NCBI GenBank assembly: GCA_046290215.1
Contig: JBKAGC010000499.1
Span: 1-43,199, forward strand
DNA length: 43,199 nt
Origin: JAHRVQ01 sp046290215
GTDB taxonomy: Bacteria; Pseudomonadota; Gammaproteobacteria; Pseudomonadales; Azotimanducaceae
Direction: 5' to 3'
Under the pieces are notes generated by a model. The model had not been told where the DNA came from and did no database searches. It saw nothing but the letters and a program-made list of their open reading frames with translations. Positions 32,852 through 41,386 of the stretch are shown in pieces. Position 1 is the first letter of the stretch. Each line of letters starts with the position of its first letter. The translations under genes and the position numbers were made by a program.

Positions 32852-34243
32852 ATGAGCGCAAAAGACGACAAAAAACTCTGGGATGGTCGCTTCACCGAGG
32901 CCACTGACGCCTTTGTGGAAACGTTCACCGCATCAGTGGAGTTCGATCAAATTCTCGCCCGCTATGACATAGAAGGCTCAATTGCCCACGCCACCATGCT
33001 AGAAAAGGTTGGCGTCCTCACCAGCAATGAACTGGGCGCCATAACGGAAGGTCTTAGTGCTATTTTAAAAGACATAGAAGCAGGCAACTTTGACTGGTCA
33101 GTTAGCCTTGAAGACGTGCATATGAATGTGGAAAAGGCCCTTACCGATCGCATTGGCGATGTGGGTAAAAAACTTCACACTGGTCGCTCCCGCAATGATC
33201 AAGTGGCCACTGACATCCGCTTGTACTTGCGCCATCAATGTGACCAGATCAGTGCTCAACTGACACGATTGCAAACCGGTTTGTTGGATCTAGCCGAACG
33301 CGAAGCAGATACGATTTTACCTGGGATGACGCACTTGCAGGTGGCCCAGCCGATCACCTTCGGGCATCACATGATGGCCTGGTTCGAAATGCTAGACCGG
33401 GATAGAACTCGCCTTCAAGATTGCCGGGCCCGTATTAATGTCATGCCATTGGGCGCGGCCGCGATGGCCGGCACCACCTTTCCAATCGATCGCAGTATTA
33501 CTGCGGAGTTGCTTGGTTTCGATAAGATTGCCGAAAATAGCCTGGATGCCGTGAGCGATCGCGACTTTGCCATTGAGTTTGCCGCTTTTGCCAGCACCCT
33601 AATGATGCATCTGTCACGCTGGTCAGAGGAAATGATTCTCTGGTCTTCGTCACAATTTGAGTTTATTGAATTGCCTGATCGATTCTGCACCGGTTCTTCA
33701 ATTATGCCCCAGAAGAAAAACCCAGATGTGCCAGAGTTGGTGCGCGGCAAGTCCGGCCGGGTGTTTGGCCACCTGACCAGTTTACTGACCTTGATGAAGT
33801 CTCAGCCACTGGCCTACAACAAAGACAATCAAGAGGACAAAGAGCCCCTGTTTGATATCGTTAGAACTGTGCGGGATAGCCTGACAGCCTTCGCGGATAT
33901 GGTGCCGGCAATTATTACTCGTCCGGAAAATATGCGTGCTGCGGCCATGCGCGGCTACGCGACGGCCACAGACCTCGCCGATTACCTGGTAAAAAAAGGC
34001 TTACCTTTTCGTGATGCCCATGACGTGGTTGGCAAGCTGGTCAATACCGGCATCCAACAGAACCTCGACTTATCAGAACTACCGCTGCAGACCCTGCAAC
34101 AGGCCTCGGAGTTGATCGACGCCGATGTCTTCGAGGTATTGACCCTTGAAGGCTCCGTTGCCGCCCGGGATCATCTCGGCGGCACCAGCCCAAATCAGGT
34201 CAGAGCTGCCGTGGTACGTGCCCGGGAAAGGCTTAGCGACTAG
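32852..34243 (+). CDS. argH: Argininosuccinate lyase
   Basis: ArgH splits argininosuccinate into arginine and fumarate, the last step of arginine synthesis. The 463-residue protein begins KLWDGRFTEATDAFVE. It contains HTGRSRNDQVATDIRLYLR, THLQVAQPITFGHH and the superfamily signature GSSIMPQKKNPD (about residues 281-292), whose serine is the catalytic base. Its stop codon shares CTAG with the convergent cyaY gene. Confidence 0.97.
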   Translation: MSAKDDKKLWDGRFTEATDAFVETFTASVEFDQILARYDIEGSIAHATMLEKVGVLTSNELGAITEGLSAILKDIEAGNFDWSVSLEDVHMNVEKALTDRIGDVGKKLHTGRSRNDQVATDIRLYLRHQCDQISAQLTRLQTGLLDLAEREADTILPGMTHLQVAQPITFGHHMMAWFEMLDRDRTRLQDCRARINVMPLGAAAMAGTTFPIDRSITAELLGFDKIAENSLDAVSDRDFAIEFAAFASTLMMHLSRWSEEMILWSSSQFEFIELPDRFCTGSSIMPQKKNPDVPELVRGKSGRVFGHLTSLLTLMKSQPLAYNKDNQEDKEPLFDIVRTVRDSLTAFADMVPAIITRPENMRAAAMRGYATATDLADYLVKKGLPFRDAHDVVGKLVNTGIQQNLDLSELPLQTLQQASELIDADVFEVLTLEGSVAARDHLGGTSPNQVRAAVVRARERLSD

Positions 34244-34557
34244 GCGAGTAATTCAACCTCACGACCTAGCTGTTCAGAAAAAACCCGGGAAATTAACGCG
34301 GGTAAACTCTCGTCAGTGGTACCGCAGATCCAATTTCCATTCTGATGTTTCAGATGGAAGCCGCCGGATCTGGCTGCCACCCAGATTTCTAGCGTCGCAA
34401 TTTGCCGGCTCACCACCACGGTGGAGCCATTGGGAAATTGCACCGTTAAAATCCCGCTGGCATTTTCCACGTCCAGATCTTCAGGGTAGTCCTCAAGTTC
34501 ATCCTCAAGCTGCATGACAATGTCATCAACCACATCGTGAAATTCTGCTTCCTGCAC
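34240..34557 (-). CDS. cyaY: Frataxin-like iron protein CyaY
   Basis: CyaY binds iron and modulates IscS-dependent iron-sulfur cluster assembly. The 105-residue protein has the acidic first helix (FHDVVDDIVMQLEDELEDY) and the frataxin strands (GILTVQFPNGSTVVVSRQ, LEIWVAARSGGFHLKHQNGNWICG). The start is GTG at 34557, with GAGG seven bases upstream. It is reversed relative to its neighbours, overlapping the end of argH by four bases and lying divergent from lptM. Confidence 0.93.
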   Translation of the reverse strand: MQEAEFHDVVDDIVMQLEDELEDYPEDLDVENASGILTVQFPNGSTVVVSRQIATLEIWVAARSGGFHLKHQNGNWICGTTDESLPALISRVFSEQLGREVELLA

Positions 34558-34668
34558 GGGCCAGCCTCATCAATCAAAATCGCTGTTTAGTATACAAGCA
34601 CTCGGGCCGAGGCAGGCATGGTTTCGTGAGCAATTGTATCCGCTCTTTTAAGGGAGCAGGGCTATCGC

Positions 34669-34674
34669 TATAAT
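34669..34674 (+). promoter_or_regulatory. -10 element of the lptM-lysA promoter
   Basis: A perfect TATAAT in CGCTATAATCCG, 51 bp before the lptM ATG. A weak TTTTAA lies at 34646-34651 with 17-bp spacing. Confidence 0.5.
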
Positions 34675-34725
34675 CCGTGTCACTTCGCGCCAGAGAGGCG
34701 CTCACTTATCCCGGTCCGGATCATC

Positions 34726-34920
34726 ATGCGCTTCTTGACGATTTTTACGCTGCTATTTCTCGCCGCCTGCGGCCAGACCGGCAAGCTGTACCTACCAGAC
34801 TCTGTGCCAGCCGAGCCTGTCACGACCGCTCCCGCAGCAGAAACTGCTGAAAGTGCTTCGCCAGATAAAGCTGAGTTTGAGGCAGAGTTGAAGTCGCAAC
34901 CGTCACAACAGCAGCCATAG
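34726..34920 (+). CDS. lptM: LptM-type small outer-membrane lipoprotein
   Basis: LptM (formerly YifL/LppL) assists maturation of the LPS translocon LptD. The 64-residue precursor has the signal MRFLTIFTLLFLAAC with lipidated cysteine C15, followed by the family sequence GQTGKLYLP. The rest is a disordered Pro/Ala/Glu-rich tail. The constant genomic place between cyaY and lysA confirms the call. lysA starts 2 bp after its stop. Confidence 0.9.
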   Translation: MRFLTIFTLLFLAACGQTGKLYLPDSVPAEPVTTAPAAETAESASPDKAEFEAELKSQPSQQQP

Positions 34921-34922
34921 TT

Positions 34923-36179
34923 ATGCAGGCATTTGAATACCAGAACGGCGAACTGTTTGCTGAAGGTGTGCCGCTCCAGCAGATCGCCGCAGAGTTCGGT
35001 ACGCCAACCTTCGTCTACTCCAGAGCCGCGATTACCGAGGCCTATCAGTCATTTACTGGCGCTTTTGGCGATCACCCACATCGCGTGTGTTATGCGGTGA
35101 AGGCCAATAGCAACCTGGCAATTTTGTCTTTGTTAAAGTCTCTCGGGGCATCGTTCGATATTGTTTCCGGCGGTGAGCTGGCGCGTTTACAAGCAGTGGG
35201 GGTTGCTGGCGATCGCATCGTATTTTCCGGTGTGGGCAAGCAGGCCAGTGAGCTGCAGGCCGCTTTGGACGCCAATATTAGTTGCTTCAACGTCGAGAGC
35301 GAACAGGAACTTTACGATTTAGAGCGTCTGGCCGAAAAAAGCCAAAAGGCCGCGCCGGTTTCACTACGAGTTAATCCAGATGTGGATGCCAAAAGCCACC
35401 CTTACATCTCCACCGGCTTAAAAGAGAATAAATTTGGCGTGAGCATCAAAGACGCCAGACGGTTGTACGAGTACGCTGCCCAATCCAACTATCTCAATGT
35501 GGTTGGCATTGATTGTCACATTGGTTCCCAGTTGCTCACCATCGCCCCTTTTCTTGATGCGCTGGAACGAGTTCTGGAGTTGGTGGGCGAACTGGAAAGG
35601 GGCGGCATCGAACTGAAGCATATGGACCTTGGCGGTGGCATGGGGGTCAAGTATGAACCTGAGGATGAGCCCTTAGACATCGAGGCTTATGCTAGCGCCG
35701 TGCTGCAGGCCGCAAGCAGCTTCAAGCAGGAACTCTGGTTTGAACCAGGCCGCTCTATTGTCGCCAATGCCGGCGTTCTACTTACCCGGGTGATCAATCT
35801 AAAGCACAATGAAGGCAAAGACTTCTGCATCATTGATGCCGCCATGAACGACTTGATTCGCCCGGCGCTCTATCAAGCATGGCAAGGAGTCCGTCCGGTA
35901 CTGCAGGCCAGCAGCAGTGATAAGAGAAACTATGACGTGGTGGGCCCTGTTTGTGAAACCGGTGACTTTCTTGCCAAACAGCGAGATCTCGCCGTGGCAC
36001 CAGGGGACCTACTGGTTGTGGATTCATCCGGCGCCTATGGTTTTGCCATGAGTTCTAACTACAACAGTCGTAATCGCGCCGCAGAGGTGCTGGTGGACGG
36101 AGACCAACTGCATTTGATTCGGCGTCGCGAGGATTACCAGCACCAGTTTAGTTTGGAACAGGCGGTCTCCTTCCACTAA
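34923..36179 (+). CDS. lysA: Diaminopimelate decarboxylase
   Basis: LysA converts meso-diaminopimelate to lysine and CO2 with pyridoxal phosphate. The 418-residue protein has the PLP lysine K60 in CYAVKANSN, HIGSQL, the glycine-rich phosphate loop LDLGGGMGV-like (MDLGGGMGVKY), and the cross-subunit motif PVCETGDFLAK. It starts 2 bp after lptM, so it relies on that transcript and probably on coupled translation; no strong Shine-Dalgarno site is seen. dapF follows after 91 bp. Confidence 0.96.
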   Translation: MQAFEYQNGELFAEGVPLQQIAAEFGTPTFVYSRAAITEAYQSFTGAFGDHPHRVCYAVKANSNLAILSLLKSLGASFDIVSGGELARLQAVGVAGDRIVFSGVGKQASELQAALDANISCFNVESEQELYDLERLAEKSQKAAPVSLRVNPDVDAKSHPYISTGLKENKFGVSIKDARRLYEYAAQSNYLNVVGIDCHIGSQLLTIAPFLDALERVLELVGELERGGIELKHMDLGGGMGVKYEPEDEPLDIEAYASAVLQAASSFKQELWFEPGRSIVANAGVLLTRVINLKHNEGKDFCIIDAAMNDLIRPALYQAWQGVRPVLQASSSDKRNYDVVGPVCETGDFLAKQRDLAVAPGDLLVVDSSGAYGFAMSSNYNSRNRAAEVLVDGDQLHLIRRREDYQHQFSLEQAVSFH

Positions 36180-36270
36180 ACCCTTGGGTTACTGATCACA
36201 ACAACATAATTACCTCACGCCCTGGTTATTGATGCTTGGCTTTACGAGGGGCGAGAGGTAACCTTCAGGC

Positions 36271-37119
36271 ATGCTTTTAAGATTTACCAAGATGCACGGG
36301 TTGGGTAATGACTTTGTGCTCCTGGACCTGATTTCACAAAACATCACCATTCGCGAGGATCAAATTCAGGCACTGGCTGACCGTCGCCTTGGCGTCGGCT
36401 TTGATCAGTTACTGGTGGTTCAGCCACCGGACGATCCCAGTACTGATTTTAAGTACCGGATATTTAATGCAGATGGTGCAGAAGTCGAGCAGTGCGGCAA
36501 CGGCGCGCGCTGCTTTCTGCGTTTTGTCAGGGACCGGGGTTTAACCACCAAAACCCAACTTAAGATCGGCACCAACACCGGTGTCATTGAAGCCAGGCTC
36601 GAGTCTGATGGCAATATCACCATTAACATGGGTGAGCCGATTCTCGAACCGGGCAAGATTCCATTTGTCGCCGATGCCCCGCAAATAGTTTATCCCCTGC
36701 AGGTCGAATTGCCGGTGTGCGGCAGCCAGAAAGACATCGAACTATCCGCCGTGAGCATGGGCAATCCCCATGGTGTGCTGGTGGTGGATGATGTCGAATC
36801 AGCACCCGTGAATCAGCTTGGCCCGGTGTTAGAGCATCATGAGCGATTCCCAAATCGCGCCAATATCGGATTTATGCAGGTGCTTTCGCGCAGGGCGGTA
36901 AAGCTCAGAGTTTTTGAACGCGGCGTGGGAGAAACGAAAGCCTGTGGTACTGGCGCTTGCGCTGCTATGGTCGCTGGCAGGATGCGCGGCTTGCTCGATG
37001 ATGAAGTGGAAGTACAACTTACCGGTGGCAACCTCATGGTACGTTGGTCTGGGGCTGGCACACCGGTCATGATGACAGGCCCGGCCTGTCGAGTTTATGA
37101 AGGTCGTTTACACATATAA
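36271..37119 (+). CDS. dapF: Diaminopimelate epimerase
   Basis: DapF interconverts LL- and meso-diaminopimelate, the latter used by LysA and in peptidoglycan. The 282-residue enzyme is cofactor-free and uses two cysteines: C75 in EQCGNGARC and C225 in ETKACGTGACAAM. The N-terminus MLLRFTKMHGLGNDFVLLD is standard. Residues 60-75 and 215-230 are intact, so it should be active. The DUF484 gene follows after 16 bp. Confidence 0.97.
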   Translation: MLLRFTKMHGLGNDFVLLDLISQNITIREDQIQALADRRLGVGFDQLLVVQPPDDPSTDFKYRIFNADGAEVEQCGNGARCFLRFVRDRGLTTKTQLKIGTNTGVIEARLESDGNITINMGEPILEPGKIPFVADAPQIVYPLQVELPVCGSQKDIELSAVSMGNPHGVLVVDDVESAPVNQLGPVLEHHERFPNRANIGFMQVLSRRAVKLRVFERGVGETKACGTGACAAMVAGRMRGLLDDEVEVQLTGGNLMVRWSGAGTPVMMTGPACRVYEGRLHI

Positions 37120-37135
37120 TTAATGGAGCCAGTTC

Positions 37136-37849
37136 ATGTCGAGCACTGACAGCAACGCAGAAATTGCCACGCTAGATGCGGACCTGGTCCGTGGCTACTT
37201 ACGTGACAATCCTGATTTTTTCACCCAGCACAGCGATCTACTGGCTGAACTCACTTTACCTCACAGCCAAAGCGGTGCCATTTCCCTGGTAGAGAAGCAG
37301 GTTGCCGTGCTTCGCGAACGGGATAAAGCGAGCCGCGTCAAACTCGATGAATTTATCAAGGCGGCTAAACACAACGACGACATTTTTAAAAAGTGCCAGT
37401 TTATGGTGCTAGGCCTCATTGAGGCCACCGACCAGGAAACATTCCTGAAGAATTTAGAAAAGGGCTTTAAGCGCGACTTTAAGGCCAGCGCCTATAGCTT
37501 GCTGATTTTCGGCGACCAACCACGGCAGATCAATCACTTCACCTCAGTCGTTAGCAAAGCAGCGGCAAAAGAGTATGTGGCCTCCCTGATTCGCAGCACC
37601 AAACCAACACTGGGCGCATTGCGACCTTCGGAACAGGACTTTCTATTTCGCCACCAGAGTGAAAAAGTAAAGTCCGCCGTGGTACTTTCCGTAAGGGAAG
37701 GTAGAGAACAAATCGCTTTGCTAGCCATTGGCAATTCAGACCCTAACTACTTTCAGCCGGGCATGGGTACCATGTTTGTGCACTTTATTGCTGACGTCCT
37801 TTCTCGATTAATCCCAAGATTCATTACGGGCGATTCGGAATCTAGCTAG
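37136..37849 (+). CDS. DUF484 (GAF-like) protein
   Basis: This is a 237-residue protein of the DUF484 family, always found between dapF and xerC in related bacteria. The N-terminal part (VRGYLRDNPDFFTQHSDLLAEL) is the family hallmark. A coiled-coil segment follows (residues 45-70), then a GAF-like alpha/beta domain (AYSLLIFGDQ, SAVVLSVREGREQIALLAIG). The family's function is unknown; a GAF fold suggests ligand sensing. GGAG lies seven bases before the ATG, and the last base of its stop is the first base of the xerC GTG. Confidence 0.92.
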   Translation: MSSTDSNAEIATLDADLVRGYLRDNPDFFTQHSDLLAELTLPHSQSGAISLVEKQVAVLRERDKASRVKLDEFIKAAKHNDDIFKKCQFMVLGLIEATDQETFLKNLEKGFKRDFKASAYSLLIFGDQPRQINHFTSVVSKAAAKEYVASLIRSTKPTLGALRPSEQDFLFRHQSEKVKSAVVLSVREGREQIALLAIGNSDPNYFQPGMGTMFVHFIADVLSRLIPRFITGDSESS

Positions 37850-38799
37850 TGGCCAGCGCCGCAGATACAGCTGAACTAAGCGGTCTCGTCGAAGACTTTT
37901 TGCGTTATTTGAGAAATGAACGACAGCTTAGCGCTAACACCGTACTTGCCTATCAGCGAGATCTAAAACAGTTTTCGAGTTTCCTGTCGGATCTAGACCA
38001 TACCGGTAGCACTGTACCAACCCATTTAGTTCGCCAGTTTGTTGCCGCCAGGCACAGAGCCGGAGCCTCGGGCAAAAGCCTGCAAAGGGCGCTTTCTGCA
38101 ATTCGCATGTTCTACCAGTTTCTAATTCGAAACGGTATCGCAAAGAACAATCCTGCCCTCGGTGTAACCACACCAAAAACCGCCAAGAAACTACCAAAAA
38201 CGCTTGATACTGACCAGATTACTCGCTTACTCGATGGACCCAGCAACGACTGGCATGGACTCAGAGACCACGCCATCCTCGAGTTGTTTTACTCATCTGG
38301 CTTGAGACTTAGCGAATTGAATCAGGCGAATCTTGATCAGCTCGACCTGGCGGAAGGAACCATTCGGGTGATCGGCAAGGGCAGCAAAACCCGGGTCGTA
38401 CCCGTGGGCACAGCAGCCAGAAACGCCATTCAAGCCTGGCTAAAAGTACGCGCAGATCTACCACAAAAAAAATGCACCATTGAAGATGATAACGCGATAT
38501 TTGTGAGCGAACGAGGCACCCGGCTCGGACAACGTTCGATTCAAGACCGCGTTAAACTCTGGGCCATGCAGAAGGGTCTGCCAGGTCATCTACATCCACA
38601 TATGCTAAGGCACTCTTTTGCAAGCCACCTATTAGAGTCGAGCCAGGATCTGCGCGCAGTACAAGAACTGCTCGGCCACAACGACATTTCTACAACTCAA
38701 ATCTACACCCATCTAGACTTTCAACATCTCGCCAACGTTTATGATAAGGCGCATCCACGAGCGCAAAGAAAGAACCCTGGAGGCGGCGAAGATGATTAA
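37849..38799 (+). CDS. xerC: Tyrosine recombinase XerC
   Basis: XerC with XerD resolves chromosome dimers at dif. The 316-residue protein has an N-terminal SAM-like core-binding domain (FLRYLRNERQLSANTVLAYQRDL) and a C-terminal catalytic domain. Catalytic residues visible are R153 (SSGLRLSEL), K177 (GKGSKTR), H251 and R254 (HMLRHSF), H277 (LGHND) and the nucleophile Y286 (IYTHLD). The start is GTG at 37849, overlapping the DUF484 stop by one base. Its end overlaps yigB by 8 bp. It is part of the housekeeping dapF cluster and not a mobile-element integrase. Confidence 0.96.
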   Translation: MASAADTAELSGLVEDFLRYLRNERQLSANTVLAYQRDLKQFSSFLSDLDHTGSTVPTHLVRQFVAARHRAGASGKSLQRALSAIRMFYQFLIRNGIAKNNPALGVTTPKTAKKLPKTLDTDQITRLLDGPSNDWHGLRDHAILELFYSSGLRLSELNQANLDQLDLAEGTIRVIGKGSKTRVVPVGTAARNAIQAWLKVRADLPQKKCTIEDDNAIFVSERGTRLGQRSIQDRVKLWAMQKGLPGHLHPHMLRHSFASHLLESSQDLRAVQELLGHNDISTTQIYTHLDFQHLANVYDKAHPRAQRKNPGGGEDD

Positions 38800-39484
38800 G
38801 GTTATCGGTTTTGATCTGGATGACACCTTGTGGGCGGTTCGCCCGGTAATTATTCGTGCCGAACAAAAACTTAATCACTGGTTAAAAGGCCGCGCCCCGG
38901 AACTTCGGTATGAAATGGCGGATATGGCGAAGTTTCGCGAACGGGCACTGGCGCAAGACCCAGACCTAATTAAAAAAATCACCGAACTGCGCAGGCAAGT
39001 CCTACTTCTCGCCCTCGAGGACAGCGCGGTAGCAAATCCAGAAACGATTGCTAACGAGGCAATTGAAGTGTTTTTGACGGCCAGAAACGAAATTGAATTC
39101 TTTGACGGCGCATTGGATGCGTTGCAGTCTCTGGCGCAAAATTACGCGCTTGGTGCTTTAAGCAACGGTAATGCAGACATCCACCGGCTTGGCCTGGCAG
39201 ATCTATTCATGTTCGCGTATTCAGCAGAACAAGTTGGCGCACCAAAGCCGCACTCAGCGCTTTTTGAGAAAGCTCTGGAACACACTCAGGTAGATCCACG
39301 GCAAATGATTTATGTGGGTGACGACCCTCAGCTAGACGTGGATGCTGCGAATCGGCTAGGCATTCACACCATATGGTTAGATCATGGCGCTAAACCAAAA
39401 GGCCAATCAGAACCCAGTGCTGTCATTAAAAACATCAAGGACTTGCCTGCCGCTGTTGCATTGGTGCAAAGCGAGGCCCGCTGA
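38792..39484 (+). CDS. yigB: HAD-family phosphatase, YigB type
   Basis: YigB-type HAD phosphatases act on small phosphates such as FMN. The 230-residue protein has motif I FDLDDTLW (nucleophile and acid Asp), motif II LSNGN, the motif III lysine in GAPKPHSALFEKAL and motif IV VGDDPQLDVDAANRLG. The ATG at 38792 has GGAGG eight bases upstream. The frame extends back to 38741, but that part lies inside xerC and is not conserved. It overlaps xerC by 8 bp and ends 1 bp from the convergent thrC stop. Confidence 0.92.
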   Translation: MIKVIGFDLDDTLWAVRPVIIRAEQKLNHWLKGRAPELRYEMADMAKFRERALAQDPDLIKKITELRRQVLLLALEDSAVANPETIANEAIEVFLTARNEIEFFDGALDALQSLAQNYALGALSNGNADIHRLGLADLFMFAYSAEQVGAPKPHSALFEKALEHTQVDPRQMIYVGDDPQLDVDAANRLGIHTIWLDHGAKPKGQSEPSAVIKNIKDLPAAVALVQSEAR

Positions 39485-39485
39485 C

Positions 39486-40850
39486 CTAATCGACCTTCTC
39501 GATTTCAGCGCGCACCAGGTCCACATCTGCGGCTAGCACTTCTTTTCTCGTAGGCAAATCGCGTAGGGCAGCCAGGGTTGGATGACTCACAGTGAGTCCT
39601 GCCTCTGTCATGACGTCCTCAAACTTGGCCGGATGCGCTGTGGACAAACAGACCATCGGTACAGTGCTATCCACATGCTGTTCGGCAATGTTAAAGCCAA
39701 CTGCGGTGTGAGGGTCAACAATATAATTGTGCGCTTCATGAACCCGGCGGATAGTTTCCAGAGTCGCTTCGTTGCTCACCGCGCCAGCGAGAATTCCCTG
39801 ATCAAAACTCTCGGTGTTAAACCGTAGCTCCGCTTTGCCCTGGGTCAAAAAGGTTTCCATAAACGCTTTAACCTTTTCCCCATCCTGACCAAGGACATCG
39901 TAAAGGTATCGTTCAAAGTTACTCGCAACTTGTATATCCATCGCGGGACTGTAGGTGAAATTGACGTCACGTCGTTCGTAAACCCCGGTGGCAAAAAATC
40001 TCGCGAGGATGTCATTGGCATTGGTTGCCAGCACCAGATGCCGAATCGGCAAACCCATTTTCTTTGCGACATAGCCGGCAAAGATATTACCGAAGTTCCC
40101 AGTAGGCACGGTGACGTCGAACGCTTTTGGTGCACCCAGTTGATAGTAGGCTGAGAAAAAATACACCACCTGGGCCAGGACCCTGGTCCAGTTAACGGAA
40201 TTCACCGCCGCCAGGTGATGCGCTTGTTTGAATTCCAGGTCAGAGAAGATTGTCTTCATAATGCCCTGGCAATCATCAAAGCTGCCTTGAATACCGATGT
40301 TGTGAACATTGTCATCCAGGATGGATGTCATTTGCCGTTCTTGTAAGGGAGAGGTTTTGCCTTCCGGGAACATGATGAAAATATCAATATTCTGCTTCCC
40401 GCGAATACCTGCGATCGCCGCGCTACCCGTGTCGCCGCTAGTGGCCCCGAGAATTTTTACCCTGGCATTGGTTTCTTCCAGGATTAACTCAAACACGTTA
40501 CCAAGAAACTGTAGAGCAACATCTTTGAAAGCCAGGGTTGGGCCGTGAAACAATTCTAAAACATGTAAGTCACCCACCTTAATCAGGGGTGTCACCAGTT
40601 CATGATCAAAGCTGGCGTAACTCGCATCAACCAACCTGGTTAACTCAGTACGATCAATGTCATCAATAAACTGTGACATGATTTCTACAGCAAGCTGTTG
40701 ATAGGTCAGTCCGGCGTATTCATCGAGTTTCGCCGCAACATTAGGTACCTGCTCCGGCACCAACAAACCACCATCGCTGGCAAGGCCCATCAACACCGCA
40801 TCTTTAAAGCCAAGGCCAGAGACGCCACCGCGTGTGCTTTTGTATTTCAT
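39486..40850 (-). CDS. thrC: Threonine synthase
   Basis: ThrC converts O-phosphohomoserine to threonine with pyridoxal phosphate. The 454-residue protein is of the long gammaproteobacterial/yeast-like class. It begins MKYKSTRGGVSGLGFKDAVL, with PLP lysine K109 in HGPTLAFKD, SGDTGSAAI and the phosphate loop PTGNFGN. The homoserine dehydrogenase gene is not upstream, unlike in Pseudomonas where, as I recall, hom precedes thrC. The sutA-like gene lies 128 bp upstream in the same orientation. A -10 TATAAT is found in the gap. Confidence 0.96.
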   Translation of the reverse strand: MKYKSTRGGVSGLGFKDAVLMGLASDGGLLVPEQVPNVAAKLDEYAGLTYQQLAVEIMSQFIDDIDRTELTRLVDASYASFDHELVTPLIKVGDLHVLELFHGPTLAFKDVALQFLGNVFELILEETNARVKILGATSGDTGSAAIAGIRGKQNIDIFIMFPEGKTSPLQERQMTSILDDNVHNIGIQGSFDDCQGIMKTIFSDLEFKQAHHLAAVNSVNWTRVLAQVVYFFSAYYQLGAPKAFDVTVPTGNFGNIFAGYVAKKMGLPIRHLVLATNANDILARFFATGVYERRDVNFTYSPAMDIQVASNFERYLYDVLGQDGEKVKAFMETFLTQGKAELRFNTESFDQGILAGAVSNEATLETIRRVHEAHNYIVDPHTAVGFNIAEQHVDSTVPMVCLSTAHPAKFEDVMTEAGLTVSHPTLAALRDLPTRKEVLAADVDLVRAEIEKVD

Positions 40851-40894
40851 TCCGGCCCAGCCTTTTAGGTTACAAATGGATATGGAGGGGCGGG

Positions 40895-40900
40895 ATTATA
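40895..40900 (-). promoter_or_regulatory. -10 element of the thrC promoter
   Basis: A perfect TATAAT on the minus strand, followed by CCCGCCCC, 45 bp before the thrC ATG. The -35 region is a weak TTTAAT at 17 bp. Confidence 0.45.
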
Positions 40901-40978
40901 GAGATGTCCGCGAGGGGATTAAATTCCCATTACGCATGGCGTAGATAAAAGTGATTAACAGGGTCTGAAACTGCGCGC

Positions 40979-41179
40979 CTAAATAGGGCGGCCACCATAT
41001 TTCGTCACAGGTCTGGTGGGTGGGTCAGCAGTAACATTCGCGCCAATTTCATTGATCGCGCCGCCTTTTTGCAGGAAGGCTTCTATATCAGCATCCAGTT
41101 GGGCCCGCACATTTTGTTTCGCGTTGACCGTCTTAATGCTTTCTTCGTCATCCTTAATGATTCTATCAGCCGCCGTCAT
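40979..41179 (-). CDS. sutA: SutA-like RNA polymerase-associated regulator, short form
   Basis: This 66-residue protein matches the core and C-terminal tail of P. aeruginosa SutA, an RNA polymerase-binding protein that supports rRNA and housekeeping gene transcription in slow growth. The conserved parts are the helix NAKQNVRAQLDADIEAFLQKGG and the tail TADPPTRPVTKYGGRPI, very close to the SutA ending as I recall it. SutA has a long acidic N-terminal tail; here only about 18 residues precede the helix. The start is firm: GGAGG six bases before the ATG at 41179, and a good promoter just upstream. The frame extends to 41332 but that part overlaps the promoter and is not acidic. It lies near glnK, as I believe it does in Pseudomonas. 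Confidence 0.82.
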   Translation of the reverse strand: MTAADRIIKDDEESIKTVNAKQNVRAQLDADIEAFLQKGGAINEIGANVTADPPTRPVTKYGGRPI

Positions 41180-41207
41180 CTTTAGCCTCCGTTCAAACAA
41201 CGGTTTA

Positions 41208-41235
41208 TTTATAGACCAATATCCGGATTCGTCAA
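41208..41235 (-). promoter_or_regulatory. Sigma-70 promoter of the sutA-like gene
   Basis: -35 TTGACG (41235-41230), 16-bp spacer, -10 TATAAA (41213-41208). The predicted start near 41201 leaves a leader of about 22 nt holding GGAGG. Confidence 0.7.
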
Positions 41236-41337
41236 TTTCAGTGCGCCTATTTTTACCCCGGGATTTCGAGTTAGGCAGGAGAAATAGATCCTTAACTAAG
41301 GTTCGCCAGAGCATGTACTCATCGCCTGGCAACAGGC

Positions 41338-41366
41338 AAAAAAAAGCCCCCGCAAGCGGAGGCTTT
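41338..41366 (-). terminator. Rho-independent terminator of the TorF-like porin gene
   Basis: GCCTCCGC and GCGGGGGC pair over 8 bp (one T-G) around a TT loop, flanked by AAA and followed by eight T residues on the minus strand. It lies 20 bp after the stop codon. Confidence 0.9.
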
Positions 41367-41386
41367 CTTGGGCTTACTGATCAATC

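Noticed and set aside
37849..38799. Tyrosine recombinase as a sign of a genomic island
   Set aside because: Position in the dapF-DUF484-xerC-yigB cluster and full conservation mark it as housekeeping XerC. No attachment sites or cargo genes are present.
41180..41332. N-terminal extension of the SutA-like frame
   Set aside because: It overlaps a good -35/-10 pair, and the 41179 ATG has an ideal GGAGG. The extension is basic and unlike the SutA tail.
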